This document shows, one piece after another, positions 9,017 to 16,696 of a DNA stretch of 64,000 nt (positions within the stretch are counted from its first letter, which is position 1; each line of letters starts with the position of its first letter). The position numbers and the translations under genes were made by a program. The notes below the pieces were generated by a model, which searched no databases, was not told the DNA's origin, and saw only the letters and a list, made by a program, of their open reading frames with translations. Source of the DNA: JAUIET01 sp964352475 (lineage in GTDB: Bacteria; Pseudomonadota; Gammaproteobacteria; Pseudomonadales; JAUIET01); contig CAYGSL010000006.1 in NCBI GenBank assembly GCA_964352475.1, positions 1 to 64,000 of the forward strand. The letters run 5' to 3'.

Positions 9017-10204
9017 GTGAACCGCGATCAATCAAACACCAAAGCGCTGCTCGCAGACATGCAGGAATGGCGGCGCCACCTGCACCGTTTTCCTGAAACC
9101 GGCTTCAACGTTGAAGACACTGCCGAGTTTGTTAAGGAAAAGCTACTGTCATTTGGCCTTGACGTGCACACCGGCATAGGCGAAACCGGCGTAGTGGGTG
9201 TATTGCAGCGCGGCGCTTCCAGTAAAGCCATAGGTTTGCGCGCCGATCTGGATGCACTGCTTGTTACCGAACTGAATACGTTTGAACATCGTTCACAACA
9301 CGATGGTCGCATGCATGCCTGTGGTCATGACGGTCATACCGCAATGCTACTCGGCGCCGCCCAAGCACTGGCCGAAAACTCTTCATTTGACGGCACGGCG
9401 TATTTCATCTTCCAACCGAACGAAGAACACGGGCTGGGCGCAAAAGCCATGATTGCCGACGGCCTGTTTGAGCGCTTTCCAATGAGCGCCGTGTATGGCA
9501 TGCACAATATGCCGGGAATGAAAGCAGGCGCACTGGCCATGAACAGCGGCGCCGTTATGGCCGGCGAAGATAATTTTCGCATCACCATTAAAGGCCGTGG
9601 CGGTCATGCATCCCAACCACATCATCACATAGATCCGGTACCCATCAGCGCAGAGATCATGCTCGCACTGCAAACTATCGTGTCGCGCAATATCGCGTCT
9701 GTTGATCAAGCCGTTGTGTCCATTACCGAGATCGACACCGACGGTACCGTAAATGTCATTCCAAGCACGATTTCCTTAAAAGGTGATTCAAGGAACTTTA
9801 AAGAAGACGTAAGCCTGCAAATTGAAACCTCAATGCGCCGGCTGGTAAGCGGTATTTGCGCAGCGCACGGCGCAGACTTCGACATAGAGTATCTGCGACT
9901 GTTCCCGCCAACCATAAACAGCGAAGCGGAGACCCAACACGCGGTGCAAGCCGCACTGGCAACCGTAGGCTCAGAGAATACAGATGCCCACTGCAAAGCG
10001 CTAACCATATCGGAAGACTTCGCAAGCATGCTAAAAGAAAAGCCAGGCTGTTACATATTCATCGGCAACGGTGAAGACAGCGAAGGTGGCTGTATGCTGC
10101 ATAACCCACACTATGACTTTAATGACAATATCCTGGGCACAGGCTGCAGCTACTGGGTAAACCTTGTCGAACAACAATTAGCGCCCGAACAGGACAGTCA
10201 ATGA
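9017..10204 (+). CDS. M20 family amidohydrolase (hippurate hydrolase-like)
   Basis: About 395 residues from the GTG at 9017; an ATG at 8960 in frame would add 19 residues absent from the family. Zn-ligand motifs are all present: GLRADLDALLVTE, MHACGHDGHTAMLLGAA, FQPNEEHGLGAKAMI and the dimerisation-domain segment GRGGHASQPHHHIDPV, with a late His in CMLHNPHYDFND. Members cleave N-acyl amino acids such as hippurate, N-acetyl-diaminopimelate or IAA conjugates. It overlaps the next gene by ATGA, so an N-acyl or N-carbamoyl-type precursor of 2,3-diaminopropionate or a related amino acid is a plausible substrate (inference). Confidence 0.88.
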   Translation: MNRDQSNTKALLADMQEWRRHLHRFPETGFNVEDTAEFVKEKLLSFGLDVHTGIGETGVVGVLQRGASSKAIGLRADLDALLVTELNTFEHRSQHDGRMHACGHDGHTAMLLGAAQALAENSSFDGTAYFIFQPNEEHGLGAKAMIADGLFERFPMSAVYGMHNMPGMKAGALAMNSGAVMAGEDNFRITIKGRGGHASQPHHHIDPVPISAEIMLALQTIVSRNIASVDQAVVSITEIDTDGTVNVIPSTISLKGDSRNFKEDVSLQIETSMRRLVSGICAAHGADFDIEYLRLFPPTINSEAETQHAVQAALATVGSENTDAHCKALTISEDFASMLKEKPGCYIFIGNGEDSEGGCMLHNPHYDFNDNILGTGCSYWVNLVEQQLAPEQDSQ

Positions 10205-11358
10205 CCTCAGCAAACTACTCCCACAGCAAACACTTTGCCAACCCCGCAGTCGACACCAGCGCACACAGTGAATTTAGCGGCATTTTATCCCGTGAAGATT
10301 GCGAATCTGCACTGGCTGAAATTTCACAATGGGACGGATACGCCACCACCGATTTAGTGTCATTGACCGACATCGCCGACGCAGCAAATGTTAGCACTGT
10401 GTTGTACAAGGACGAATCCACGCGCTTTGGCCTGGGTTCCTTCAAAGCACTGGGTGGCTCCTACGCCGTATTCCAACTCGCACAAGCCCATCAAAAAGCC
10501 CATGGCGAACTAACAAACTACATTGTTGCCACCGCCACCGACGGCAACCACGGCCGCTCCGTTGCCTGGGGCGCCAAACGCCTTGGCATCGAATGCCATA
10601 TATTCATTCACGCACACGTAAGCCAACAACGCAGCGACGCGATGAGCGAGCTCGGCGCTGTTGTTCACCGCATTGATGGCAACTACGATGACTCATTGGT
10701 CGCGTGCGAAAAAATGGCCGAACAACACGGCTGGCAAATCGTTTCCGACACCAGCTGGGAAGGCTACGAAACGGTTCCCATTCAAGTAATGGCAGGCTAC
10801 TCAGTAATGGCCAGCGAAATTGTAGAGCAACTCAACGGCGACATTCCAAGTCACTTATTTATTCCAGCTGGCTGCGGCGGCCTAGCCGGCGGAATGCTGG
10901 CCTATTTATGGCAAGTGTGGCAGGAAAAACTGCCGTCCATAGTAATCGTGGAATCAGAACTGTCTGATTGTGTGTATCAAAGCCTGGCCTCAAACAAACT
11001 CGAACTAATCGATATTGTTGATGAAACCGTAATGGCCGGTTTGTCGTGCGGCGAAGTATCCCGCATTGCCTGGCCGATGCTACAAAAAGGTGCTGCGCAC
11101 GTGATCACCATACCGGACGATGGCGTTGTACCAATGATGCGTTGGCTTGCGCGTCCGACTGATAGCCGGCGTGCTATCGAGGGCGGTGAGTGTTCGGCGG
11201 CGAGTTTGATTGCATTGATGGCAAGTGTTGGTGATGAAAAGCTTAGAACAGCGGTTGGACTGGATAGCGAATCTACTGTTCTGGTTCTGGGTACGGAAGG
11301 CGCTACGGATCCCGATTTTTATGAGGCAGCGCTAAGTGAATATAGTTCGGTTAGTTAG
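10201..11358 (+). CDS. dpaL: diaminopropionate ammonia-lyase
   Basis: 385 residues of the fold-type II PLP enzyme family. The PLP lysine is Lys82 in GLGSFKALGGSYAV, followed by the family motif ATATDGNHGRSVAWGA and the glycine-rich phosphate loop PAGCGGLAGGM. DpaL (E. coli YgeX) converts D- or L-2,3-diaminopropionate to pyruvate and two ammonia. Its start overlaps the M20 hydrolase stop by four bases (ATGA), indicating one operon; E. coli ygeX also neighbours an M20 peptidase gene (ygeY). The last 70 codons are visibly richer in G and T than the rest. Product call is strong; in vivo substrate could be a related diamino acid. Confidence 0.88.
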   Translation: MTSANYSHSKHFANPAVDTSAHSEFSGILSREDCESALAEISQWDGYATTDLVSLTDIADAANVSTVLYKDESTRFGLGSFKALGGSYAVFQLAQAHQKAHGELTNYIVATATDGNHGRSVAWGAKRLGIECHIFIHAHVSQQRSDAMSELGAVVHRIDGNYDDSLVACEKMAEQHGWQIVSDTSWEGYETVPIQVMAGYSVMASEIVEQLNGDIPSHLFIPAGCGGLAGGMLAYLWQVWQEKLPSIVIVESELSDCVYQSLASNKLELIDIVDETVMAGLSCGEVSRIAWPMLQKGAAHVITIPDDGVVPMMRWLARPTDSRRAIEGGECSAASLIALMASVGDEKLRTAVGLDSESTVLVLGTEGATDPDFYEAALSEYSSVS

Positions 11359-11386
11359 TTATAGAAAATAGACGCTCTATCAATTT

Positions 11387-11532
11387 GGCACTGAGGCTCC
11401 GAAGCAAGTGACTACTAGTGGGACTGTGTGAGAGAGGGACCTCGAACACACCAACAGTAGGTCCTTTAGGGAAGCCCCCATGGATGGGTTTACGGCGTGT
11501 CCCACTAGTAGTCACTTGCTTCGGAGCCGGTC
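11387..11532 (+). repeat. Paired-arm repeat element, copy A
   Basis: Structure: flank GGCACTGA (11387-11394), left arm 11395-11424, core 11425-11498 (74 nt), right arm 11499-11528, flank GGTC. The right arm is the exact reverse complement of the left over all 30 positions. The core starts TGTGTGAGAGAGGGACCTCG and contains CCCCATGGATGGG; inside it GGACCT and AGGTCC can form a second small stem. It lies between dpaL and the EutA-like gene, 47 bp before the latter's ATG. There is no T-run, so it is not an ordinary Rho-independent terminator. Same core as copy C (71 of 74 identical) but a very different arm sequence. Confidence 0.9.
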
Positions 11533-11579
11533 TTAAAACACAAAAAAATCTAATTTGGTTTGGAAAGAACCTAAGCACC

Positions 11580-12317
11580 ATGAACATACTCGATTACAAA
11601 TTGCTCCCCACCGATCACCTAAAACGCCTCGGCCTAATCGTCCTGCAATCCGACATCACCCTGGAAGACGAATTCCGCTTCTTCTTCGCCGACCAGCCAG
11701 TCAACATACTGGTCAGCCGCATCCCCTTCGAAACCTACGTCACCGTAGACACCCTCAGAGAAATGCGCGCCCATATCGGCAACAGCATGTCACTGCTACC
11801 CAAAGACGCCGAATTCGATTGCGTCGCCTACTGCTGCACCTCGGGCGCATTGCATATCGGCCACAACACCATAGAAGAACTCATTAGCGCCGAACGCCAG
11901 TGCCAAACCGTCAGCAACCCCATGCTCGCTGCCGTCGCAGCAATGAAGCACATAAACGCAAAGAAAATCGGCTATGTGTCACCGTACAGCCCCTCCGTAT
12001 CACAAACCATGATCGACGAATTCGAAAACAATAGTATCGAAGTAACCACCGCCGCCACCTTCGACGTTCACGACAAGATCGTAGGCCTAATACACCCTGA
12101 ATCCACCAAGCAAGCCTGCCTCAACATGATTCAAAACCACGATATCGACGCCGTATTCGTCAGCTGCACCAATACAAAATGCGCAAGCATCATCGTTGAT
12201 ATTGAACAGGAAACCGGCATTACAACCACCTCAAGCAACCATGCCCTGGCTTGGCACATAGCACAGCTTACCGGCTTACCAAAAATCCAAGGCAAAGGAA
12301 AACTATTCGAATGTTAG
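11580..12317 (+). CDS. EutA-like Asp/Glu racemase superfamily protein
   Basis: 245 residues from ATG 11580; the open frame upstream to 11418 only reads through repeat A. Residue pattern matches the maleate isomerase/arylmalonate decarboxylase/EutA branch of the Asp/Glu racemase fold: N-half cysteine in YCCTSGALHIG (Cys85-Cys86), C-half cysteine in FVSCTNTKCA (Cys196), and SNHALAWHIAQLTG near the end. EutA accompanies the ectoine-use genes of rhizobia, next to an M24 hydrolase (EutD), as it does here. The stop overlaps the start of the M24 gene (ATGTTAG). Third positions are strikingly C-rich and G-poor compared with neighbours. Racemase or isomerase activity is inference. Confidence 0.75.
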   Translation: MNILDYKLLPTDHLKRLGLIVLQSDITLEDEFRFFFADQPVNILVSRIPFETYVTVDTLREMRAHIGNSMSLLPKDAEFDCVAYCCTSGALHIGHNTIEELISAERQCQTVSNPMLAAVAAMKHINAKKIGYVSPYSPSVSQTMIDEFENNSIEVTTAATFDVHDKIVGLIHPESTKQACLNMIQNHDIDAVFVSCTNTKCASIIVDIEQETGITTTSSNHALAWHIAQLTGLPKIQGKGKLFEC

Positions 12318-13492
12318 ACACTAACGAACACGCCGCCCCCGCACGCGGCTTCCCAGCCAGCGAATATCATCAACGAGTCACAAACGCGCAAGCTTTGATG
12401 CAAAAAGAAGGTATTGGCGCCTTACTCATAACCACCGAAGCCGATATGTATTATTTTACTGGCTTCCTAAGCCAGTTCTGGCAAAGCCCTACCCGCCCCT
12501 GGTTTGCCGTTATACCCTCCGAAGGAAAGCCCATTGCCGTAATTCCCGAAATAGGCGCCGTGTGCATGCGCAACGAGTATATGCAGGATATTCGCAGCTG
12601 GTCGTCACCCCACGCCACCGACGACGGCGTCTCACTGCTGGTTGATACCTTGCATGAAGTGTTAGGCAACAACACACGTATCGGAATCAACATGGGGCGT
12701 GAAACCAACGTCCGAATGCCCCTGAAAGACCTTGAGCTACTAAAGAGCACCCTGCAGCCAAAGCAGTTTGTTGCGGCCACGCACATTGCCCGCTCGCTGC
12801 GCATGGTGAAGTCGGAACTGGAAATTGAAAAGCTAAACTACGTGGCCCAACGCGCCTCAGACGTATTCGAAAACCTGTTTGCGTTTATACAGCCCGGCAT
12901 GCGCGACGACGAAATTTTCAGAGCTTTTAAAATTCAGTGCCTGAAAGCCGGCGTTGATGACGTACCTTATCTCGTAGGTGCCGCGGGTCAAAGCGGTTAC
13001 GACGACATTATTTCACCGCCGGCAGGACGAATACTGAAAGATGGCGACGTACTAATCCTGGATACCGGTTGCACCTATGATGGCTACTTCTGCGATTTCG
13101 ATCGCAACTATGGGTTTGGCGCAGTCGACGACGCCGCAAAACGCGCTTATCACGTGGTATGGCAAGCCACAGAAGCAGGTCTTGCGGCAGCTGTTCCAGG
13201 CAACACCTGCCAGGATATTTTTCAGGCCATGGACAACATCATGAACGCAGGCGGCGCGCAAGGTGAATCCGTAGGACGATTTGGCCACGGCCTCGGCATT
13301 CAACTCACGGAACCACCTTCGCACACAAGCTGGGACGAAACGGTACTGGAAGAAGGTATGGTCTTAACCTTGGAGCCCGGAATGATTTTTGCGCCCAATC
13401 GGATGATGGTGCACGAAGAGAACCTGGTAGTGCGCGCGGATGGACCCCAACTGTTGTCACGTAGGGCTGCTGCTGAACTGCCATTGGTGTAG
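12311..13492 (+). CDS. M24 family aminopeptidase/hydrolase (EutD/DoeA-like)
   Basis: 393 residues from the ATG at 12311 that overlaps the EutA-like stop. N-terminal creatinase-type domain (about 1-150) and C-terminal pita-bread domain with the five metal ligands visible: Asp in LILDTGCTYDG, Asp in FCDFDRNYGFG, His in GHGLGIQLTEPP, Glu in LTLEPGM and Glu in VHEENLVV. The family includes Xaa-Pro peptidases, creatinase and ectoine hydrolase DoeA/EutD. Pairing with an EutA-like gene favours hydrolysis of a cyclic amidine or small amide rather than general peptide trimming, but ectoine itself is not shown, because the transaminase and deacetylase partners of the doe/eut pathways are missing here. 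Confidence 0.82.
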   Translation: MLDTNEHAAPARGFPASEYHQRVTNAQALMQKEGIGALLITTEADMYYFTGFLSQFWQSPTRPWFAVIPSEGKPIAVIPEIGAVCMRNEYMQDIRSWSSPHATDDGVSLLVDTLHEVLGNNTRIGINMGRETNVRMPLKDLELLKSTLQPKQFVAATHIARSLRMVKSELEIEKLNYVAQRASDVFENLFAFIQPGMRDDEIFRAFKIQCLKAGVDDVPYLVGAAGQSGYDDIISPPAGRILKDGDVLILDTGCTYDGYFCDFDRNYGFGAVDDAAKRAYHVVWQATEAGLAAAVPGNTCQDIFQAMDNIMNAGGAQGESVGRFGHGLGIQLTEPPSHTSWDETVLEEGMVLTLEPGMIFAPNRMMVHEENLVVRADGPQLLSRRAAAELPLV

Positions 13493-13545
13493 TATTTGTC
13501 CTACTGCTGCTACCTATGCAGTAAGGCTACTTTTCAGAGGTGATT

Positions 13546-14763
13546 ATGTTTCAGCGTCGAATGCGTTTAGCGATTGTTTGTCTACTCTCAGGATTTCACT
13601 TAGCAAGCCTAAGCCACGCAGCTCAAGCAGACAGAGCTCGCGATCTCGGCATTCCATTCGAAGGTACACCCGGTGCATTAAACGCCATTACCGATGTTGA
13701 CGGTGTGGAAGTAGGCCACACCACTCTGATATCCGGTTCAGGCGCACTGCAAGTAGGTAAAGGTCCTGTCAGAACCGGAGTGACCGCCGTACACCCGCGT
13801 GGTAAAGACTCAACAGACCCAGTGTTTGCGGGCTGGTTCACCTTGAACGCTTCTGGAGAAATGACCGGCACCACCTGGCTTGAAGAACGCGGCTTGATTG
13901 AAGGCCCTATTAGCATCACCAACACTCACAGCGTTGGCGTTGTTCGCGATGCCAGTGTGGACTGGATGGTGCGAAATGGCTGGAAGGCCGACTGGCATGC
14001 ACCGGTAGTTGGTGAGACTTTCGATGGAGGCCTGAATGACATCAACGGCTTTCACGTAACAAAAGTACATGCGCTGGCTGCGCTCAATAACGCAAAACCC
14101 GGTGCTGTTGCAGAAGGGGTTGTAGGTGGCGGTACCGGAATGGTCTGCAATGGTTTCAAAGGTGGCATAGGTACCTCGTCTCGGGTATTCAGCGTAAAGG
14201 AGAAACGGTATACCGTCGGTGTACTCGTGCAATGCAATTACAATTGGGATGGCGACAGTTTCAGGCTAGGCGGTCGCCTGGTGGGTGAAGAATTGCAGGC
14301 AGGCTCACATTGCTTCACTGACAGACGCATTCCTCGCCATAACAACTGGTACCCTTATTGCGATGAGAGTGAGCCAGATACTATTGAAGAGGCCACGCGC
14401 GACGGCTCTATCATTATTGTCGTTGCTACCGATGCGCCGCTGCTGCCACATCAACTGCGCAGGGTAGCCAAGCGCCCTTCACTGGGTTTGGGTCGCCTGG
14501 GCGCCATCAGCGGTGATGGTTCCGGCGACATTTTCGTCGCATTTTCAAGCGCAAACGAAGATGCAATCAGTGAAAACACACCGTCAACCGTTGCAATGTA
14601 CCCTAACAATCAACTCTCCGCCGTTTTTGAAGCTACTGTGCAGGCAACCGAAGAAGCAATCGTTAACGCAATGGTTGCCGCAACCACAGTTGTGGGTGCT
14701 GCTGGTCTAAGAGTACAAGCCCTGCCTGTTGAACGTGTACGACAATTGTTTTCACCCGAGTAG
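13546..14763 (+). CDS. P1 family peptidase (DmpA-like aminopeptidase)
   Basis: About 405 residues from ATG 13546, which has GAGG five bases upstream; the frame also offers GTG 13540. A signal peptide (LAIVCLLSGFHLASLSHA) is followed by the conserved ARDLGIPFEGTPGALNAITDVDGV. The segment GGIGTSSRV holds the Gly-(Thr/Ser) self-cleavage site that generates the catalytic N-terminal nucleophile in DmpA and beta-aminopeptidases BapA. DmpA-type enzymes release N-terminal D- or beta-amino acids from peptides and amides. Being exported, it could feed the catabolic genes upstream, with which it shares direction after a 53 bp gap. Substrate unknown. Confidence 0.85.
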   Translation: MFQRRMRLAIVCLLSGFHLASLSHAAQADRARDLGIPFEGTPGALNAITDVDGVEVGHTTLISGSGALQVGKGPVRTGVTAVHPRGKDSTDPVFAGWFTLNASGEMTGTTWLEERGLIEGPISITNTHSVGVVRDASVDWMVRNGWKADWHAPVVGETFDGGLNDINGFHVTKVHALAALNNAKPGAVAEGVVGGGTGMVCNGFKGGIGTSSRVFSVKEKRYTVGVLVQCNYNWDGDSFRLGGRLVGEELQAGSHCFTDRRIPRHNNWYPYCDESEPDTIEEATRDGSIIIVVATDAPLLPHQLRRVAKRPSLGLGRLGAISGDGSGDIFVAFSSANEDAISENTPSTVAMYPNNQLSAVFEATVQATEEAIVNAMVAATTVVGAAGLRVQALPVERVRQLFSPE

Positions 14764-14883
14764 CATGCATTCAACTTATTCCCGGGCAATCATGGACCTG
14801 ACTTGAAAGGCGATACTGCTATCACCTGACATCTGACTGTTATACGATAGGCGTGGCCATCTCGGATAACACTAAGGAGACAG

Positions 14884-16407
14884 ATGATGAAATACGCCAG
14901 ACCGGGTTCCGCTGACGCCATATTCAGCTTTAAACCACGTTATGAAAACTTCATTGGTGGTGAATGGGTAGCGCCACTGGAAGGTGCTTACTTCGACAAC
15001 ATCTCGCCAGTTACCGGCGAAACCTATTGTGAGATACCCCGCTCTTCTGCAGCCGATTTGAAATACGCTCTGGACGCAGCACATTCTGCCGCACCCGCCT
15101 GGGGCAAAACCTCTGTTGCCGAACGCTCAAACATACTGCTAAGAATCGCCGATCGCATTGAGCAAAACCTGGAAACACTGGCCTACGTGGAAACATGGGA
15201 TAACGGCAAGGGCATTCGCGAAACCCTGAATGCCGACATTCCTTTGTTAGTAGATCATTTCCGATACTTTGCCGGTTGTATCCGGTCACAGGAAGGCACA
15301 GCAACCGATATCGATGCCAATACGGTGTCGTATCACTTTCATGAGCCATTGGGCGTTGTAGGGCAGATTATTCCGTGGAACTTCCCATTGCTGATGGCAG
15401 GCTGGAAGCTTGCTCCCGCTCTGGCCGCAGGTAACTGCGTTCTATTGAAACCTGCTGAGCAAACTCCGTGTTCAATATTGGTTCTAATGGAAATGATTGG
15501 TGATTTATTGCCTGCAGGCACTGTTAATATTCTGAACGGTTACGGTGAGGAAATAGGCCAGGCCTTGGCAAGCAGTGACCGCATAGCAAAAATTGCCTTC
15601 ACGGGCAGCACCGCCGTAGGCCATCTGATACTGGAAAATGCGGCTAAAACCCTGATCCCTTCTACCGTAGAACTGGGCGGCAAATCACCTAACGTCTATT
15701 TTGAAGATGTGATGGCGCAAGAAGACGAATTCGTTAGCAAATGTATCGAAGGTGTATTGCTGGGGTTCTTTAATCAGGGTGAAGTGTGTACCTGCCCCTC
15801 CAGAGCCTTGGTACAAGAAACCATCTACGACGACTTTATCGAAAGAGTATTGGCACGCGCCCAAAATATTCAGCAAGGCGACCCTTTTGACACCGACACC
15901 ATGATTGGCGCTCAGGCCTCTCAGGAGCAGTTTGAGAAGATCATGAGCTATATGGATGTTGCCCGCAACGAAGGTGCAGAATTCCTGCTAGGCGGCAACA
16001 AGGCCTCTGTGGAAAGTGATTTGTCAGGCGGCTTCTATGTCGAGCCCACTCTGCTGAAAGGCAGCAACGATATGCGCATTTTTCAGGAAGAAATATTCGG
16101 CCCTACGCTGGGAATCACGACGTTTAAAACCGAAGAAGAAGCGCTGGAAATTGCCAATGCAACTGAATACGGTTTGGGCGCCGGGGTGTGGACCAGGGAT
16201 ACCAATCGAGCGTTTCGAATGGGGCGTGGCATTCAGGCAGGACGAGTGTGGATGAATTGCTATCATGCCTATCCTGCGCACGCGGCGTTTGGTGGCTATA
16301 AGAAGTCTGGTATCGGTCGCGAGACCCATAAAATGGCGTTGGAACATTATCAGAACACCAAGAATATGCTGGTTAGTTATGATACTAATCCGTTGGGGTT
16401 CTTTTGA
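14884..16407 (+). CDS. NAD-dependent aldehyde dehydrogenase (AldB/ExaC type)
   Basis: 507 residues, strong ribosome site AAGGAGACAG before ATG. Typical ALDH domains: cofactor region PWNFPLLMAGWKLAPALAAG, ELGGKSPNV with the general-base Glu, and catalytic Cys302 in FNQGEVCTCPSR. The extra cysteine two residues later, the length and the ending segment match the AldB/ExaC acetaldehyde dehydrogenase group. It could oxidise an aldehyde made by the upstream cluster or short-chain aldehydes generally. It is separated from the P1 peptidase by 120 bp, long enough for its own promoter. Family call strong; aldehyde not determined. Confidence 0.9.
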   Translation: MMKYARPGSADAIFSFKPRYENFIGGEWVAPLEGAYFDNISPVTGETYCEIPRSSAADLKYALDAAHSAAPAWGKTSVAERSNILLRIADRIEQNLETLAYVETWDNGKGIRETLNADIPLLVDHFRYFAGCIRSQEGTATDIDANTVSYHFHEPLGVVGQIIPWNFPLLMAGWKLAPALAAGNCVLLKPAEQTPCSILVLMEMIGDLLPAGTVNILNGYGEEIGQALASSDRIAKIAFTGSTAVGHLILENAAKTLIPSTVELGGKSPNVYFEDVMAQEDEFVSKCIEGVLLGFFNQGEVCTCPSRALVQETIYDDFIERVLARAQNIQQGDPFDTDTMIGAQASQEQFEKIMSYMDVARNEGAEFLLGGNKASVESDLSGGFYVEPTLLKGSNDMRIFQEEIFGPTLGITTFKTEEEALEIANATEYGLGAGVWTRDTNRAFRMGRGIQAGRVWMNCYHAYPAHAAFGGYKKSGIGRETHKMALEHYQNTKNMLVSYDTNPLGFF

Positions 16408-16494
16408 TAGAATTTGCAGGCCGATGCTAGGCCAAGCAACTTCATCGAGCTTTAGATCTGAACTCAATTTGGCATTCTCCCAGAGGTCAAAAAT

Positions 16495-16618
16495 GGCACT
16501 GAGGTGGTGAACTGAGTATCGACTTGCGGGACTGTGTGAGAGAGGGACCTCGAACACAAGCCCCCATGGATGGGTTCACGGCGTGTCCCGCAAGTCGATA
16601 CTCAGTTCATCGCCGGTC
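16495..16618 (+). repeat. Paired-arm repeat element, copy B (shortened core)
   Basis: Flank GGCACTGA (16495-16502), left arm 16503-16532, core 16533-16584 (52 nt), right arm 16585-16614, flank GGTC. The arms form 28 Watson-Crick pairs plus two G.T pairs (16505 with 16612, 16507 with 16610). The core equals that of copy A with one clean 22-nt deletion and one further base change. Arm identity to copy A is only 18 of 30, to copy C 24 of 30. Located between the aldehyde dehydrogenase and the TonB receptor gene. A frame through it (16524-16739) is regarded as spurious. Confidence 0.9.
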
Positions 16619-16696
16619 CCGACGTTCGTCAACACCTGACCATATTTATCACCGAATCGGTTACTATACGCACCCACAAAAAAAGTGTGTTTTTGT

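Noticed and set aside
11395..11528. Paired-arm elements as Rho-independent terminators
   Set aside because: No T-run follows the stem on either strand, the loop is 52-88 nt long, and copies C and D lie upstream of dapA rather than after a gene.
11418..11579. N-terminal extension of the EutA-like protein
   Set aside because: It only translates the core and right arm of repeat copy A; the family begins at the ATG at 11580.
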